This document shows positions 1 to 8,206 of a stretch of DNA of 64,000 nucleotides, piece after piece. A program made the position numbers and the translations under genes. How positions within the stretch are numbered: position 1 is the first letter of the stretch; every line of letters begins with the position of its first letter. The DNA comes from Kineothrix sp. MSJ-39 (lineage in GTDB: Bacteria > Bacillota > Clostridia > Lachnospirales > Lachnospiraceae). The DNA lies in assembly GCF_018917935.1 (NCBI RefSeq), contig NZ_JAHLPN010000011.1, forward strand, positions 1 to 64,000, read 5' to 3'. The notes under the pieces were generated by a model. It saw nothing but the letters and a program-made list of their open reading frames with translations, was not told where the DNA came from and made no database searches.

Positions 1-149
1 TATTGTATTCATGGCGGTTGAGAATCCTTTTCATTGGAGTTTTGGTTTGGCGATTAAAATTCTATAGGACTCAACCGTTTTTGTATAGTGGTAGGTGTCA
101 CATCAATTGTAACCCTACAGAATCCTGATAAGTGATTTGGGAAATCGTA
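1..149. other. Noncoding start of window with a terminator-like hairpin
   Basis: No convincing gene is visible. The arms at 15-22 (CGGTTGAG) and 70-77 (CTCAACCG) are exact reverse complements, and the right arm is followed by five T residues. This could be the terminator of a gene lying before the window, though the loop is long (47 nt). Nothing else can be supported here. Confidence 0.35.
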
Positions 150-178
150 TTGACAGTTCCCGGAGGGTGTCATATAAT
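150..178 (+). promoter_or_regulatory. Sigma-A promoter of the ureide/hydantoin operon
   Basis: An exact -35 box TTGACA (150-155) and an exact -10 box TATAAT (173-178) are separated by 17 nt, so transcription should start near 185. It is the only strong promoter ahead of the transporter and catabolic genes running to 9163, and therefore probably drives that operon. Confidence 0.85.
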
Positions 179-211
179 CCGAATAAATAAAACAAAGCAA
201 GAAAAGCAAAG

Positions 212-243
212 GCGCTTACACAGATTGTGTAAGCGCTATTTTT
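212..243 (+). terminator. Leader terminator or attenuator
   Basis: The arms 212-222 and 226-236 form a perfect 11-bp stem with a GAT loop, followed by a T-rich tract (237-243). It lies only about 27 nt after the predicted transcription start and before the first gene, so most transcripts would end here unless antitermination occurs. It could instead be the end of a very short RNA. No known riboswitch or T-box signature was recognised in the short leader. Confidence 0.75.
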
Positions 244-250
244 TATGAAA

Positions 251-322
251 TGTCATGTATCGAAGATATGTGATGCAGCCTCGGTTCATCTGCAAAGCAG
301 ATTATGCAGGAACCGGGGTTCA
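251..322 (+). repeat. Structured leader element S, copy A
   Basis: This 72-nt segment aligns without gaps to 25517-25588. Hairpin one pairs 254-261 with 265-272 around a GAA loop. Hairpin two pairs 279-287 with 310-318 and 288-293 with 297-302. Differences from the second copy keep the pairing: 258/268 is U-A here and C-G there, and the inner stem ATCTGC/GCAGAT here is ATCGTC/GACGAT there. It lies in the 5' leader of the ABC-transporter operon, just after a terminator. The class is unknown to me; it may be a cis-regulatory RNA or a dispersed palindromic repeat. Confidence 0.7.
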
Positions 323-379
323 AAAAAGGAAACAACTTGTATACAACAAAAATACACATTAGATACGAGGTGCGGAGCA

Positions 380-1120
380 ATGGAAGAAAAAGAAAACGAT
401 ATGATCAGATTAGTCAATGTAAACAAGAGCTTTGGAGATCTTCACGTGCTGAAGGATGTGAATCTGAGCGTGAAGGAAGGAGAAAAACTTGTTATCATCG
501 GTCCGTCCGGTTCCGGAAAATCAACATCGATCCGGTGCATGAACTTTCTGGAACGCCCGACAAGCGGTGATGTTTATATTGCAGGAGAAAAAATGACACA
601 TAAAAACTGCACAAGGCTGATCCGGGAAAATGTATCCATGGTATTCCAGCAGTTTAATCTGTATCCGCACATGACGGTACTTAAAAACCTGACACTGGCA
701 CCTGTCATGCTGAAGCTGGCAAGTAAACAGGAAGCAGAGGAAACCGCTTATAAATATCTGGAGGTTGTCGGACTGAAAAATAAGGCAGATGCCTATCCGA
801 CACAGCTTTCCGGTGGACAGCAGCAGAGAGTGGCGATCGCCAGAGCACTTTGCATGAAGTCAAAGATCATCCTGTTTGATGAGCCGACAAGTGCCTTAGA
901 TCCGGAAATGGTACAGGAAGTACTGGAGGTTATGATAAGACTTTCCAAAGAAAATATCACGATGGTCGTTGTGACACATGAAATGGGATTTGCAAGAGAA
1001 GTGGCAGACAGGATCGTTTTCATGGACGATGGCAGGATCGCTGAGGAAGGAACACCGGAGCATTTCTTTACAAATGCACAGAATAAGCGTACCAGAGAAT
1101 TTTTAAGTAAGATCTTATAA
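380..1120 (+). CDS. Polar amino acid-type ABC transporter ATPase
   Basis: This is the cytoplasmic ATPase of a GlnQ/ArtP-family importer that powers uptake of amino acids or similar small polar solutes. Of its 246 residues, Walker A is GPSGSGKS at 41-48, the signature LSGGQQQR lies near residue 140, and Walker B with D-loop ([11 protein letters not shown]) and the switch histidine (VVTHEMGFA) follow in order. The ATG at 380 was chosen because GAGGTG lies just upstream and family homology begins soon after; an in-frame ATG at 245 would sit in the leader hairpins. The next genes encode its binding protein and two permeases. The substrate cannot be read from sequence, but downstream genes suggest a ureide, hydantoin or carbamoyl amino acid. 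Confidence 0.93.
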   Translation: MEEKENDMIRLVNVNKSFGDLHVLKDVNLSVKEGEKLVIIGPSGSGKSTSIRCMNFLERPTSGDVYIAGEKMTHKNCTRLIRENVSMVFQQFNLYPHMTVLKNLTLAPVMLKLASKQEAEETAYKYLEVVGLKNKADAYPTQLSGGQQQRVAIARALCMKSKIILFDEPTSALDPEMVQEVLEVMIRLSKENITMVVVTHEMGFAREVADRIVFMDDGRIAEEGTPEHFFTNAQNKRTREFLSKIL

Positions 1121-1187
1121 ACAGACAATAGGAGAATACCCCTTGCGGGTTTCGATATAGTTTTACACAACAAGGAGGAATAACATT

Positions 1188-2180
1188 ATGAAGAAACTGG
1201 AATGGATGAAAAAAATGGGTGTGATGACACTGGCAATGGCAATGACAGCAGGCATGCTGACAGGCTGTGGTTCTTCTTCTGAACCTGCAGCAGACAGCGC
1301 GTCAGATGCATCGTCAGCCGAAACAGATGCAGCGACAGATGATGCAGCAACTGATGCATCAGATGCAGGATCAGCCGTAGAAGCGATCAAAGCACGCGGC
1401 GTATTACATTATGGTACAGAAGATTCAGCGCTTGGCTTTGGCTATCTGAATCCTGAAACAAATGAATATGAAGGTCTGGAAGCCGATCTTGGCAGACTGA
1501 TCGCACAGGAGCTTGGTGTCGATGTAGAGTTTACAACAGTTGTGACCAATACAAGAGGTCCGCTCATTGATTCCGGTGATGTGGATATGGTAGCAGCTAC
1601 ATTCACGATCACAGATGAAAGAAAACAGTCATATGACTTTACAGAGCCTTATTACGTAGATGCACAGAGTGTGCTTGTCAATAAAGATTCCGGCCTGAAA
1701 ACAATTGATGATTTCGATGGTAAGAAGATTGCCATGAGCGCGGGCGGTACAGAAAAAGATTCTATTTCCGCTATTACAGATGCCAATATTGAATTTGTGG
1801 AATTCGCAGATTTCTCTGAAGCAAAACTGGCACTGACAGCCGGTACAGTAGACGGCTTTGCAGCTGATAGTTCCATTTTACAGTCTTATGTAGATGATGA
1901 TACAGAATTCATCGAAACAAAATTCAGCCCACAGCCATATGGTATTGCAACAAAGAAAGGTTCTGACCTGTCAGCTTATGTCAATGAGCTTGTACAGAAA
2001 TGGTTAGAGGATGGCACGATCGACGGACTGATCGAGAAGAACGGTATCCAGCCTTCTTATGAAGAGCCAGCAGCTACTGAAGAACCTGCAGCAGAAGCAA
2101 CAGACGCAGCTACTGAAGAGCCGGCAGCAGAGGCAACAGATGCAGCTACTGACGAAGCAACAGATGAGGCAGCAGAATAA
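1188..2180 (+). CDS. Family 3 extracellular solute-binding lipoprotein
   Basis: This is the lipid-anchored binding protein of the importer. A signal peptide ends in a lipobox with Cys27 (MLTGC), followed by an Ala/Asp/Ser/Thr-rich linker and a SBP_bac_3-type domain (about 65-285). That domain carries hallmarks such as the DMVAATFTIT segment, where these proteins contact the ligand backbone. The 330-residue length exceeds the usual 260-280 because of an acidic C-terminal tail built from a 12-residue unit (EEPAAEATDAAT) present twice. The start at 1188 follows AAGGAGGAATAACATT. It lies 67 nt after the ATPase, and a stable hairpin follows the gene, which may raise its mRNA level over the permeases. 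Confidence 0.93.
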   Translation: MKKLEWMKKMGVMTLAMAMTAGMLTGCGSSSEPAADSASDASSAETDAATDDAATDASDAGSAVEAIKARGVLHYGTEDSALGFGYLNPETNEYEGLEADLGRLIAQELGVDVEFTTVVTNTRGPLIDSGDVDMVAATFTITDERKQSYDFTEPYYVDAQSVLVNKDSGLKTIDDFDGKKIAMSAGGTEKDSISAITDANIEFVEFADFSEAKLALTAGTVDGFAADSSILQSYVDDDTEFIETKFSPQPYGIATKKGSDLSAYVNELVQKWLEDGTIDGLIEKNGIQPSYEEPAATEEPAAEATDAATEEPAAEATDAATDEATDEAAE

Positions 2181-2201
2181 GATTTGACAAAAGTTGTAAC
2201 C

Positions 2202-2228
2202 ACCGGAGAGCTTTCAGGGCTCTCCGGT
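2202..2228 (+). other. Intercistronic hairpin
   Basis: The arms 2202-2211 and 2219-2228 form a perfect 10-bp GC-rich stem with a 7-nt loop between the binding-protein and first permease genes. No T-tract follows, so it more likely protects the upstream mRNA from 3' exonucleases than terminates transcription. This arrangement often gives binding proteins higher expression than their permeases. Confidence 0.6.
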
Positions 2229-2255
2229 AAATGATAGAAAGTAAGGTAAGGGATT

Positions 2256-2942
2256 ATGGCAGATATGTTTGCATTATGGAGATGGCAGAAATTATGGGAA
2301 GACAGAATGCTGTTTGTAAAGGCATTCGGTGTCACAGTGGAACTGGCTGTAGGCGGCCTGATCCTGGCACTTATTCTTGGATTTTTAGTAGGAATCCTGG
2401 CAACGACTTCTTCCCGCTTTGTCAGGGCACTTACAAGAATTTATGTTGAGCTTTTCAGAAATATCCCACTGACACTGCAGGTTATGTTTTTCTATTACGG
2501 CTGTGTTTACGGCGGCATTAAAATATCGACACTGACAGTCGGAATCGTCGGACTGGGGATCTGTTCCGGAGCATTTATAGCGGAGATCGTAAGAGGCGGT
2601 CTGAATGCAGTACCGAGAGGGCAGTACGATGCAGCTTTCTCACAGGGGCTGAATTACTTCCAGACAATGACAAGGATCATCCTGCCGCAGACGATCAAGA
2701 TCATCCTGCCACCGCTGGGCACACAGCTTGCATGGCTTGTGCTGGATACTTCTGTTTTGTCCATCATTGCAGGCGGCGATCTGCTTTATGTGACAAAGAA
2801 CTGGGCATGTAACGGAACGCTCAGTTACGGACCGGCTTATCTGGTAACCGGTATTATCTTCTTTATTATATGTTTCCCGATCACACATACGGCAAGAAAG
2901 TATGAGAAAAAAATGGAAGTTGACAGAGGAGAGGTGTTGTAA
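2256..2942 (+). CDS. Polar amino acid-type ABC permease 1
   Basis: A membrane permease of the HisMQ/GlnP family, 228 residues. It has several hydrophobic segments, a helix with VELFRNIPLTLQ, and the EAA-type coupling loop that contacts the ATPase (VRGGLNAVPRGQYDAAFSQG, about 110-130). The start at 2256 is preceded by purine-rich AAGGTAAGGG. It is followed without a gap by a second permease, so the channel is probably a heterodimer. Family assignment is firm; substrate is not. Confidence 0.9.
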   Translation: MADMFALWRWQKLWEDRMLFVKAFGVTVELAVGGLILALILGFLVGILATTSSRFVRALTRIYVELFRNIPLTLQVMFFYYGCVYGGIKISTLTVGIVGLGICSGAFIAEIVRGGLNAVPRGQYDAAFSQGLNYFQTMTRIILPQTIKIILPPLGTQLAWLVLDTSVLSIIAGGDLLYVTKNWACNGTLSYGPAYLVTGIIFFIICFPITHTARKYEKKMEVDRGEVL

Positions 2943-3641
2943 ATGGAAATAATAAATGAATGCAGATTACTTTTTACAAGTGTTACAGTGCCACCGCTCT
3001 TAAACGGACTTTTGCTTTCTTTCAAGCTCGCAGGCGGCATATTACTGGCAAGTCTGGTTGCGGGCACGATACTTGCACTTCTGAAAACCTATGCAGGTAA
3101 GATCATAGGAGCGGTCGTTACAGCCTATGTGGAAATTTTCAGAAATACGCCGATCCTTTTCTGGATCACGGTTTGTTTTATAGCGTTACCTGTAGGTAAC
3201 CAATATATCAGAGCTTCGGCAGGACTTTTCCTTGCTTCTACCGCTACGATCTGTGAGATTGTAAGAGGTGGTCTGAATTCCATCGGAAAAGGACAGATCG
3301 AAGCAGGAAAGAGCCAGGGACTCAGCAGACTGCAGATCATCTATGCGATCATTCTGCCGCAGTGTCTGCGAAGAGTGGTTCCGAATTTGATCAATCAGAC
3401 AATTTCAGTATTCAAGGATACTTCATTTTTTGGACAGGTTGCCATTATGGAATTTTTATACTGCTCCAGAAAGCTGCTTGGTACTGCTAACAAATATACA
3501 GGACATGGTATTGGTGCGATGGATGCTTTCATTATATTCGGTGCGGCAGCAGCGGTTTACTTTATTATCAACCTGCTGTTATCCACGATCATGAGGGCAA
3601 TAGAGATGCACGGCAATAAGGGAAAGGTGGTAGTAAAATGA
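2943..3641 (+). CDS. Polar amino acid-type ABC permease 2
   Basis: The second HisMQ-family permease, 232 residues, starting at the base after the stop of permease 1 with GGAGAGG ahead of it. It shows the same VEIFRNTPILFW helix and EAA loop (VRGGLNSIGKGQIEAGKSQG) as its neighbour, as expected for a paralogous pair. The stop overlaps the start of the next gene by 4 nt, so translation is coupled to the cytidylate-kinase-like gene, an unusual partner for an importer. Confidence 0.9.
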   Translation: MEIINECRLLFTSVTVPPLLNGLLLSFKLAGGILLASLVAGTILALLKTYAGKIIGAVVTAYVEIFRNTPILFWITVCFIALPVGNQYIRASAGLFLASTATICEIVRGGLNSIGKGQIEAGKSQGLSRLQIIYAIILPQCLRRVVPNLINQTISVFKDTSFFGQVAIMEFLYCSRKLLGTANKYTGHGIGAMDAFIIFGAAAAVYFIINLLLSTIMRAIEMHGNKGKVVVK

Positions 3642-4258
3642 GTCATTATGCAATCACGATCACAAGACAGTTTGGCAGTCTGGGAAGACCGATCGCCAGA
3701 GAGCTGGCAGAAGAGCTGGGTATCAATTATTACGACAGAGATATTGTGGAAAGTGTGGCACAGAAAACAAACCTCAGTGTTTCCGAGATCAGCAACAATG
3801 AAGAGGTGGCAAGCAACAGCTTCTGGAAAATGAAATTCCCGATCATTTCGGAAACACGGATGGTACAGGATCATATTTTTGAGGTACAGAAAAACATCAT
3901 TCAGGATATTGCGGCAAGAGAGGACTGTATCATTGTCGGCAGATGCTCCGATTATGTTCTGAAAGATCATGAACAGTGTATCCATATTTATATTTTCGCC
4001 AGTGAAGAACAGCGTATGAAAAACTGTGTTGAGGTGCTGCATCTGGAACCGCAGGAAGCAAAACGTATGATCAAGGATGTTGACCGGGCGAGAGATTCCT
4101 ACCATACCCGTTATGCAGGGTATCTGCCAAATGATGAAAATCATCAGGACATCATGATCAACAGCGGACTTCTTGGGACAAAAGGAACCGCACAGGCACT
4201 TGCCGAGATCATCCGCAAGAAGCTGGAGATCGGAGCTCATCCGAGTATGAAGGATTAG
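3638..4258 (+). CDS. Cytidylate kinase-like family protein
   Basis: A 206-residue soluble P-loop protein of the Cytidylate_kin2 type. The N-terminus ITITRQFGSLGRPIARELAE matches the family's divergent nucleotide-binding loop, which lacks the usual GKS/T (here GSLGRP). The LINYYDRDIV-like segment and REDCIIVGRCSDYVL are other family hallmarks. The ATGA overlap with permease 2 places it inside the transporter operon. Family members are of unknown substrate; a phosphotransfer or regulatory role is possible, but CMP kinase activity should not be assumed. Confidence 0.75.
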   Translation: MSHYAITITRQFGSLGRPIARELAEELGINYYDRDIVESVAQKTNLSVSEISNNEEVASNSFWKMKFPIISETRMVQDHIFEVQKNIIQDIAAREDCIIVGRCSDYVLKDHEQCIHIYIFASEEQRMKNCVEVLHLEPQEAKRMIKDVDRARDSYHTRYAGYLPNDENHQDIMINSGLLGTKGTAQALAEIIRKKLEIGAHPSMKD

Positions 4259-4299
4259 ACAAATAATGGTTTGAAAAAGGCGAGATACGGAGGCAGAGG

Positions 4300-5481
4300 A
4301 TGGAGACAGAAAGTTTGAAGGACAGAATGCTGCATATTGCACAGATCGGACAGGAAGCAGATGGCAGTATCAGCCGCGTATTCGGTTCCGATGCCTATGA
4401 AGAGGCTGCAAAAGAAATGCAGGCATATATGCAGGCATCGGGTATGGAAAGCTACATAGACAGTGTCGGTAATGTGCATGGGATCTATCGCTGCAGGCAG
4501 GAACATGCAAAGGAAATATTGATAGCCTCCCATCTGGATACGGTATTGCACGGCGGCGTCTTTGACGGGCTGCTTGGTGTCATGGCAGGGATCGAATGTG
4601 TCAGAAGGCTGCAGGAAGAAGGCAGAGAGCTTTTTGTGGATGTGCATGTGATCGCGACAAACGGCGAGGAAGGCAATGAACTCGGCGGTACATTCGGCGG
4701 ACGTGCCATGATGGGTATGCTGCCTGAGACGGCAGCGTTTTATGCGCTGGCAGAAAAGTATGGCTATACAAAAGAAAAACTTGCGCAGGCACTGTATGAT
4801 ACAAGCCGCTGCATGTGCTATCTGGAGCTGCATATCGAGCAGGGCAATCTGCTGGAAAAGGAGCACAGACAGATCGGTGTCGTTACAGGCATCGTCGGAC
4901 TGGAACGTTACAATGTGACAATAGACGGACAGAGCAACCATGCGGGCACAACGATGATGGAGTACAGAGATGATGCACTTGTTAAGGCTGGAAAGTTCAT
5001 TACAGCAATGGATCAGAAAGCGAGAGAGATCGGCGACAGGCTCGTCTGTACGTGCAGCAGACTTTCGGTAGAACCGAATGTACTGGCAGTCATCAACAGA
5101 CAGGTTTCCATGGTGCTGGAGTGCAGAAACCAGAAAAAAGAACGGATGCGGGAACTGATCCGGGCAGCAGAAGAGCTGCTGGAAAAACTGCATGGTACGA
5201 TCGGCTGTCTGGTGCAGAAGGATCCGGTGGACTGTGATCCAAAGATCGTGCAGACGATGGAAGGCATCTGCCGGGAAAGAAAAATCGCATATCAGGACAT
5301 GCCAAGCGGTGCGACCCATGACGGGAACAGCTTCGCGAAGAAAATGCCGATCGGCATGTTATTTGTACCAAGTAAAAACGGACTGAGCCATTGCAAAGAA
5401 GAAGCGACGGACTGGGACGATATCGCACTTGGTATTTCTGTATTGTATGAGACACTGCTCAGACTGGGGCAGGCGGAATAA
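4300..5481 (+). CDS. M20 family Zn amidohydrolase (allantoate amidohydrolase or N-carbamoyl amino acid hydrolase)
   Basis: A cytoplasmic binuclear-metal hydrolase of the AllC/HyuC group, 393 residues. The metal-ligand motifs occur in order: SHLDTVLHGGVFDG, TNGEEGNELGG, LELHIEQG and a late GLSHCKEE histidine. A lid dimerisation domain contains DGQSNHAGTTMM. The usual substrate motif SGAGHDA reads SGATHDG here, which may signal a changed substrate. The enzyme would split allantoate or an N-carbamoyl amino acid, releasing ammonia and CO2. The neighbouring cyclic amidohydrolase would supply that substrate by ring opening. The start has GGAGGCAGAGG upstream. Confidence 0.85.
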   Translation: METESLKDRMLHIAQIGQEADGSISRVFGSDAYEEAAKEMQAYMQASGMESYIDSVGNVHGIYRCRQEHAKEILIASHLDTVLHGGVFDGLLGVMAGIECVRRLQEEGRELFVDVHVIATNGEEGNELGGTFGGRAMMGMLPETAAFYALAEKYGYTKEKLAQALYDTSRCMCYLELHIEQGNLLEKEHRQIGVVTGIVGLERYNVTIDGQSNHAGTTMMEYRDDALVKAGKFITAMDQKAREIGDRLVCTCSRLSVEPNVLAVINRQVSMVLECRNQKKERMRELIRAAEELLEKLHGTIGCLVQKDPVDCDPKIVQTMEGICRERKIAYQDMPSGATHDGNSFAKKMPIGMLFVPSKNGLSHCKEEATDWDDIALGISVLYETLLRLGQAE

Positions 5482-5503
5482 GAGAACAGAAGGAGGAGTC
5501 AAA

Positions 5504-6898
5504 ATGCTGGATCTTGTATTAAAAAACGCAACCGTATTTGTAGGAGACAGTTTTTGTCAGGTAGATGTAGGAGTAAAGGACGGAAAGATCGCTGTGATCA
5601 GTCAGGCGGATTGTATGCCGGAGGCAAAGGAAGTGCTGGATTTGACGGGGCAGTATCTGATCCCCGGAACGATCGATACCCATATGCATGTCCGCGATCC
5701 CGGTCATGTGGAGCGTGGTAATTTCTTTACTGAAACGATGTGTGCAGCCGCAGGCGGTGTGACAACGATCATGGAGCATCCGATCAGTGTTCCGCCGCAG
5801 TATAATGTGGAGATCCTGGAAAACCGGATCAAACGCGCCGAGGATCAGTGTGTTGTGGATTTCTGCTTTTACGGTGCAGCAGGTGCAGAATTCCCGGAGG
5901 AGATCACAAAGCTGGCTGCGGATGGCAGGATCGTGGCATTTAAGTCCTTTTTACATACAGCACCGCAGGGCAGATATGAGGAATTCAAAGGTCTGACAAT
6001 GGCGGATGATGCAGAGCTTTTGGTCGGTATGACAGAGCTTGCCAAAACAGGTCTGATCTGTGCATTCCATGCGGAAAACAATGATCTGATCAATTATTAC
6101 AGCAAGAAATTTCAGGAAGAAGGTCGTGTAGGCTTCCGTGATCATTCTCTGTCCAGACCGGTCATCACAGAGGTGCAGTCCGTTGAACGTGTGCTGCGTT
6201 TTGCAAAGGAGACAGGTGCCAGAGTGGAGATCGCCCATGTTTCTACACCGCAGGCAATGGAGCTGATCTGTAAAGCAAGGGCAGAGGGACAGGATGTGTA
6301 TATTGAAACCTGTCCGCATTATCTGTTTCTGGATGAAGAGGATCAGGCAAAGCTCGGACCGTATGCAAAATGCAATCCGCCGCTGCGGAAAAAAGAGTTA
6401 CAGGAAAAGCTCTGGGATTATATCAACGATGGCAGTGTGGATTATATCGGCAGCGATCACAGTCCTTTTTTACTGGAAGAAAAGACGAGAGGACTCGACA
6501 ATATCTTCAAGGCAAATTCCGGTTTCCCGGGCGCAGATCTGCGTCTGCCCCTGATGCTGGATGCGGTGACAAAAGGAAAAGTATCACTGCCGCGTGTCAT
6601 TGAACTGCTCTGCAAGAATCCGGCAAAGATCTTCAATATCTATCCACAGAAGGGTGAGATCAGAGTCGGTGCGGATGCGGATCTTGTCAGCTTTAATTTT
6701 GATCATGAGACGATCGTGGATAAAAATAAATGCTATTCACAGGCAAGAGAGATCGCGATTCCGTATGACGGCTGGAGACTGCAGTGCCAGCTTACCAATA
6801 CCTTTGTCAGAGGCAGAAGGATCATGCAGGATGGCATCGTAGATGAAAAGGCAAAGGCATACGGAACACTCGTAACGCCAAATAAAGCAGAAGCATAG
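5504..6898 (+). CDS. Allantoinase/hydantoinase-type cyclic amidohydrolase
   Basis: A 464-residue amidohydrolase with the dihydroorotase/allantoinase TIM-barrel fold. It would hydrolyse the ring of allantoin or a hydantoin. Visible metal ligands are THMHVRDPGH, the carbamylated-lysine segment AFKSFLH, CAFHAEN, EIAHVSTP and the catalytic SDHSP aspartate. TCPHYLFLDEED and KCNPPLR are typical of allantoinases rather than dihydroorotases. The start at 5504 follows AGGAGGAGTC; a longer frame opening at 5429 would overlap the preceding gene and lacks a site. Neighbours (M20 hydrolase, aminotransferase, dehydrogenase) suit a ureide or hydantoin pathway. Allantoinase is likelier, but the substrate is unproven. 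Confidence 0.83.
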   Translation: MLDLVLKNATVFVGDSFCQVDVGVKDGKIAVISQADCMPEAKEVLDLTGQYLIPGTIDTHMHVRDPGHVERGNFFTETMCAAAGGVTTIMEHPISVPPQYNVEILENRIKRAEDQCVVDFCFYGAAGAEFPEEITKLAADGRIVAFKSFLHTAPQGRYEEFKGLTMADDAELLVGMTELAKTGLICAFHAENNDLINYYSKKFQEEGRVGFRDHSLSRPVITEVQSVERVLRFAKETGARVEIAHVSTPQAMELICKARAEGQDVYIETCPHYLFLDEEDQAKLGPYAKCNPPLRKKELQEKLWDYINDGSVDYIGSDHSPFLLEEKTRGLDNIFKANSGFPGADLRLPLMLDAVTKGKVSLPRVIELLCKNPAKIFNIYPQKGEIRVGADADLVSFNFDHETIVDKNKCYSQAREIAIPYDGWRLQCQLTNTFVRGRRIMQDGIVDEKAKAYGTLVTPNKAEA

Positions 6899-6921
6899 CA
6901 AAAAGTAAGGCAGGGAAATAT

Positions 6922-8205
6922 ATGAAAGCAACAGAGGAAACAACAGAAAAGCTCCTGGAGCAAAGAGAAGCATTACAGAAAAAATATGAAGCATATCAGG
7001 CAGAAGGATTGTCTTTAAATATCAGCCGCGGACTGCCCTGCAAGGAGCAGCTCGAACTGAACAAAGAAATGTTTCATGTAGTGGATGAAACAAACTGTGT
7101 GGCAGAGGACGGAACGGATGTCAGACAATACGGTGTGATGTATGGTCTGCCGGAATGTATCCGCCTGTTTTCGGAGCTGTTACATATTCCGGAGGATCGT
7201 ATCGTACTTGGCGGAGAATCCAGCCTGAATCTGATGTACGATCAGTTCCTGCGCTATTATGCATTCGGAACACTCGGAGAAAAGCCGTGGAGCCAGCAGG
7301 GTAAGCTCAAATGGCTCTGCCCGGTACCGGGATATGACTGTCATTTCAATTTGACGGAAGCACTTGGTTTTGAAATGATCAACATTCCGATGACAAAGGA
7401 TGGCCCGGATATGGATCTGATCGAAAAGCTGGTAGCGGAGGATCCGACGATCAAGGGCATCTGGTGCGTTCCGCAGTATACCAATCCGAGCGGTTATGTG
7501 TACAGTGATGAAACGGTGGAGCGGCTTGCAAAAATGAAGACGGCTGCGCCGGATTTCAGGATCTTCTGGGATAACGCTTATGCAGTCCATCATATTTATA
7601 AAGAAAATATTGTAAAAGATATCATGAAAGAAGCCGAAAAGTACGGAACGGAAAACAGGATCTTATATTTCTTCTCTACCGCAAAGATCACCTTCCCGGG
7701 CTCCGGTGTCTGTCTGGTGGCAACAGGAGAGGAAGGCATCGCTGAGATCAAGAGGCTGTTGAAGCTTCAGATCTTCAGCCACGATAAGATCAACCAACTC
7801 CGTCATGTCAGATATCTGAAAGACCCGGAGACGATCAAGGCACATATGAAAGATATTGCAAAAATCCTGCGCCCGCGGTTTGACCTTGTGGATCGTATCC
7901 TCACAGAGCACAGGCTGTATGATGATCTGTATACCTGGTTTAAGCCGGACGGCGGATACTTTATCACGGTAGACAGCTTTGAGGGCTGTGCAAAGGAGAT
8001 CCTTTCCAGAATGCAGCAGGCAGGCGTTATGGTCGCCACGGCAGGTTCTACTTATCCGTATCACAAGGATCCGCATGATACGAATATCAGACTGGCACCG
8101 ACGTATCCGCCGATCGAGGATCTGACAAAGGCAGTTACGATGTTTTCCGATGTGGCATGCCTTGTGGGCATTGAGCAGATTTTAAAGGAGAGAGGAGCCA
8201 TTTAA
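6922..8205 (+). CDS. PLP-dependent class I aminotransferase
   Basis: A 427-residue fold-type I aminotransferase resembling the AspT/PF12897-type aspartate aminotransferases. The N-terminal half shows LNISRGLPCKEQL and a VPQYTNPSGYVY segment; the PLP Schiff-base lysine is Lys255 in STAKITFPGSG. The conserved C-terminal substrate arginine is probably in TNIRLAPTYPP. It lies 23 nt after the cyclic amidohydrolase and one base before the dehydrogenase gene. In a hydantoin route it would deaminate the freed amino acid; in an allantoin route it could act on ureidoglycine or glyoxylate-linked amines. The assignment to this pathway is inferred from context. Confidence 0.85.
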   Translation: MKATEETTEKLLEQREALQKKYEAYQAEGLSLNISRGLPCKEQLELNKEMFHVVDETNCVAEDGTDVRQYGVMYGLPECIRLFSELLHIPEDRIVLGGESSLNLMYDQFLRYYAFGTLGEKPWSQQGKLKWLCPVPGYDCHFNLTEALGFEMINIPMTKDGPDMDLIEKLVAEDPTIKGIWCVPQYTNPSGYVYSDETVERLAKMKTAAPDFRIFWDNAYAVHHIYKENIVKDIMKEAEKYGTENRILYFFSTAKITFPGSGVCLVATGEEGIAEIKRLLKLQIFSHDKINQLRHVRYLKDPETIKAHMKDIAKILRPRFDLVDRILTEHRLYDDLYTWFKPDGGYFITVDSFEGCAKEILSRMQQAGVMVATAGSTYPYHKDPHDTNIRLAPTYPPIEDLTKAVTMFSDVACLVGIEQILKERGAI

Positions 8206-8206
8206 T

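Noticed and set aside
245-379. Upstream extension of the first ABC ATPase
   Set aside because: The extra 45 residues fall in leader hairpins of element S and have no family similarity; the ATG at 380 has a ribosome site.
4255-5319. A 354-codon minus-strand frame over the M20 hydrolase
   Set aside because: It opposes a gene with complete catalytic motifs and shows the same reverse-frame composition; no homology was recognised.
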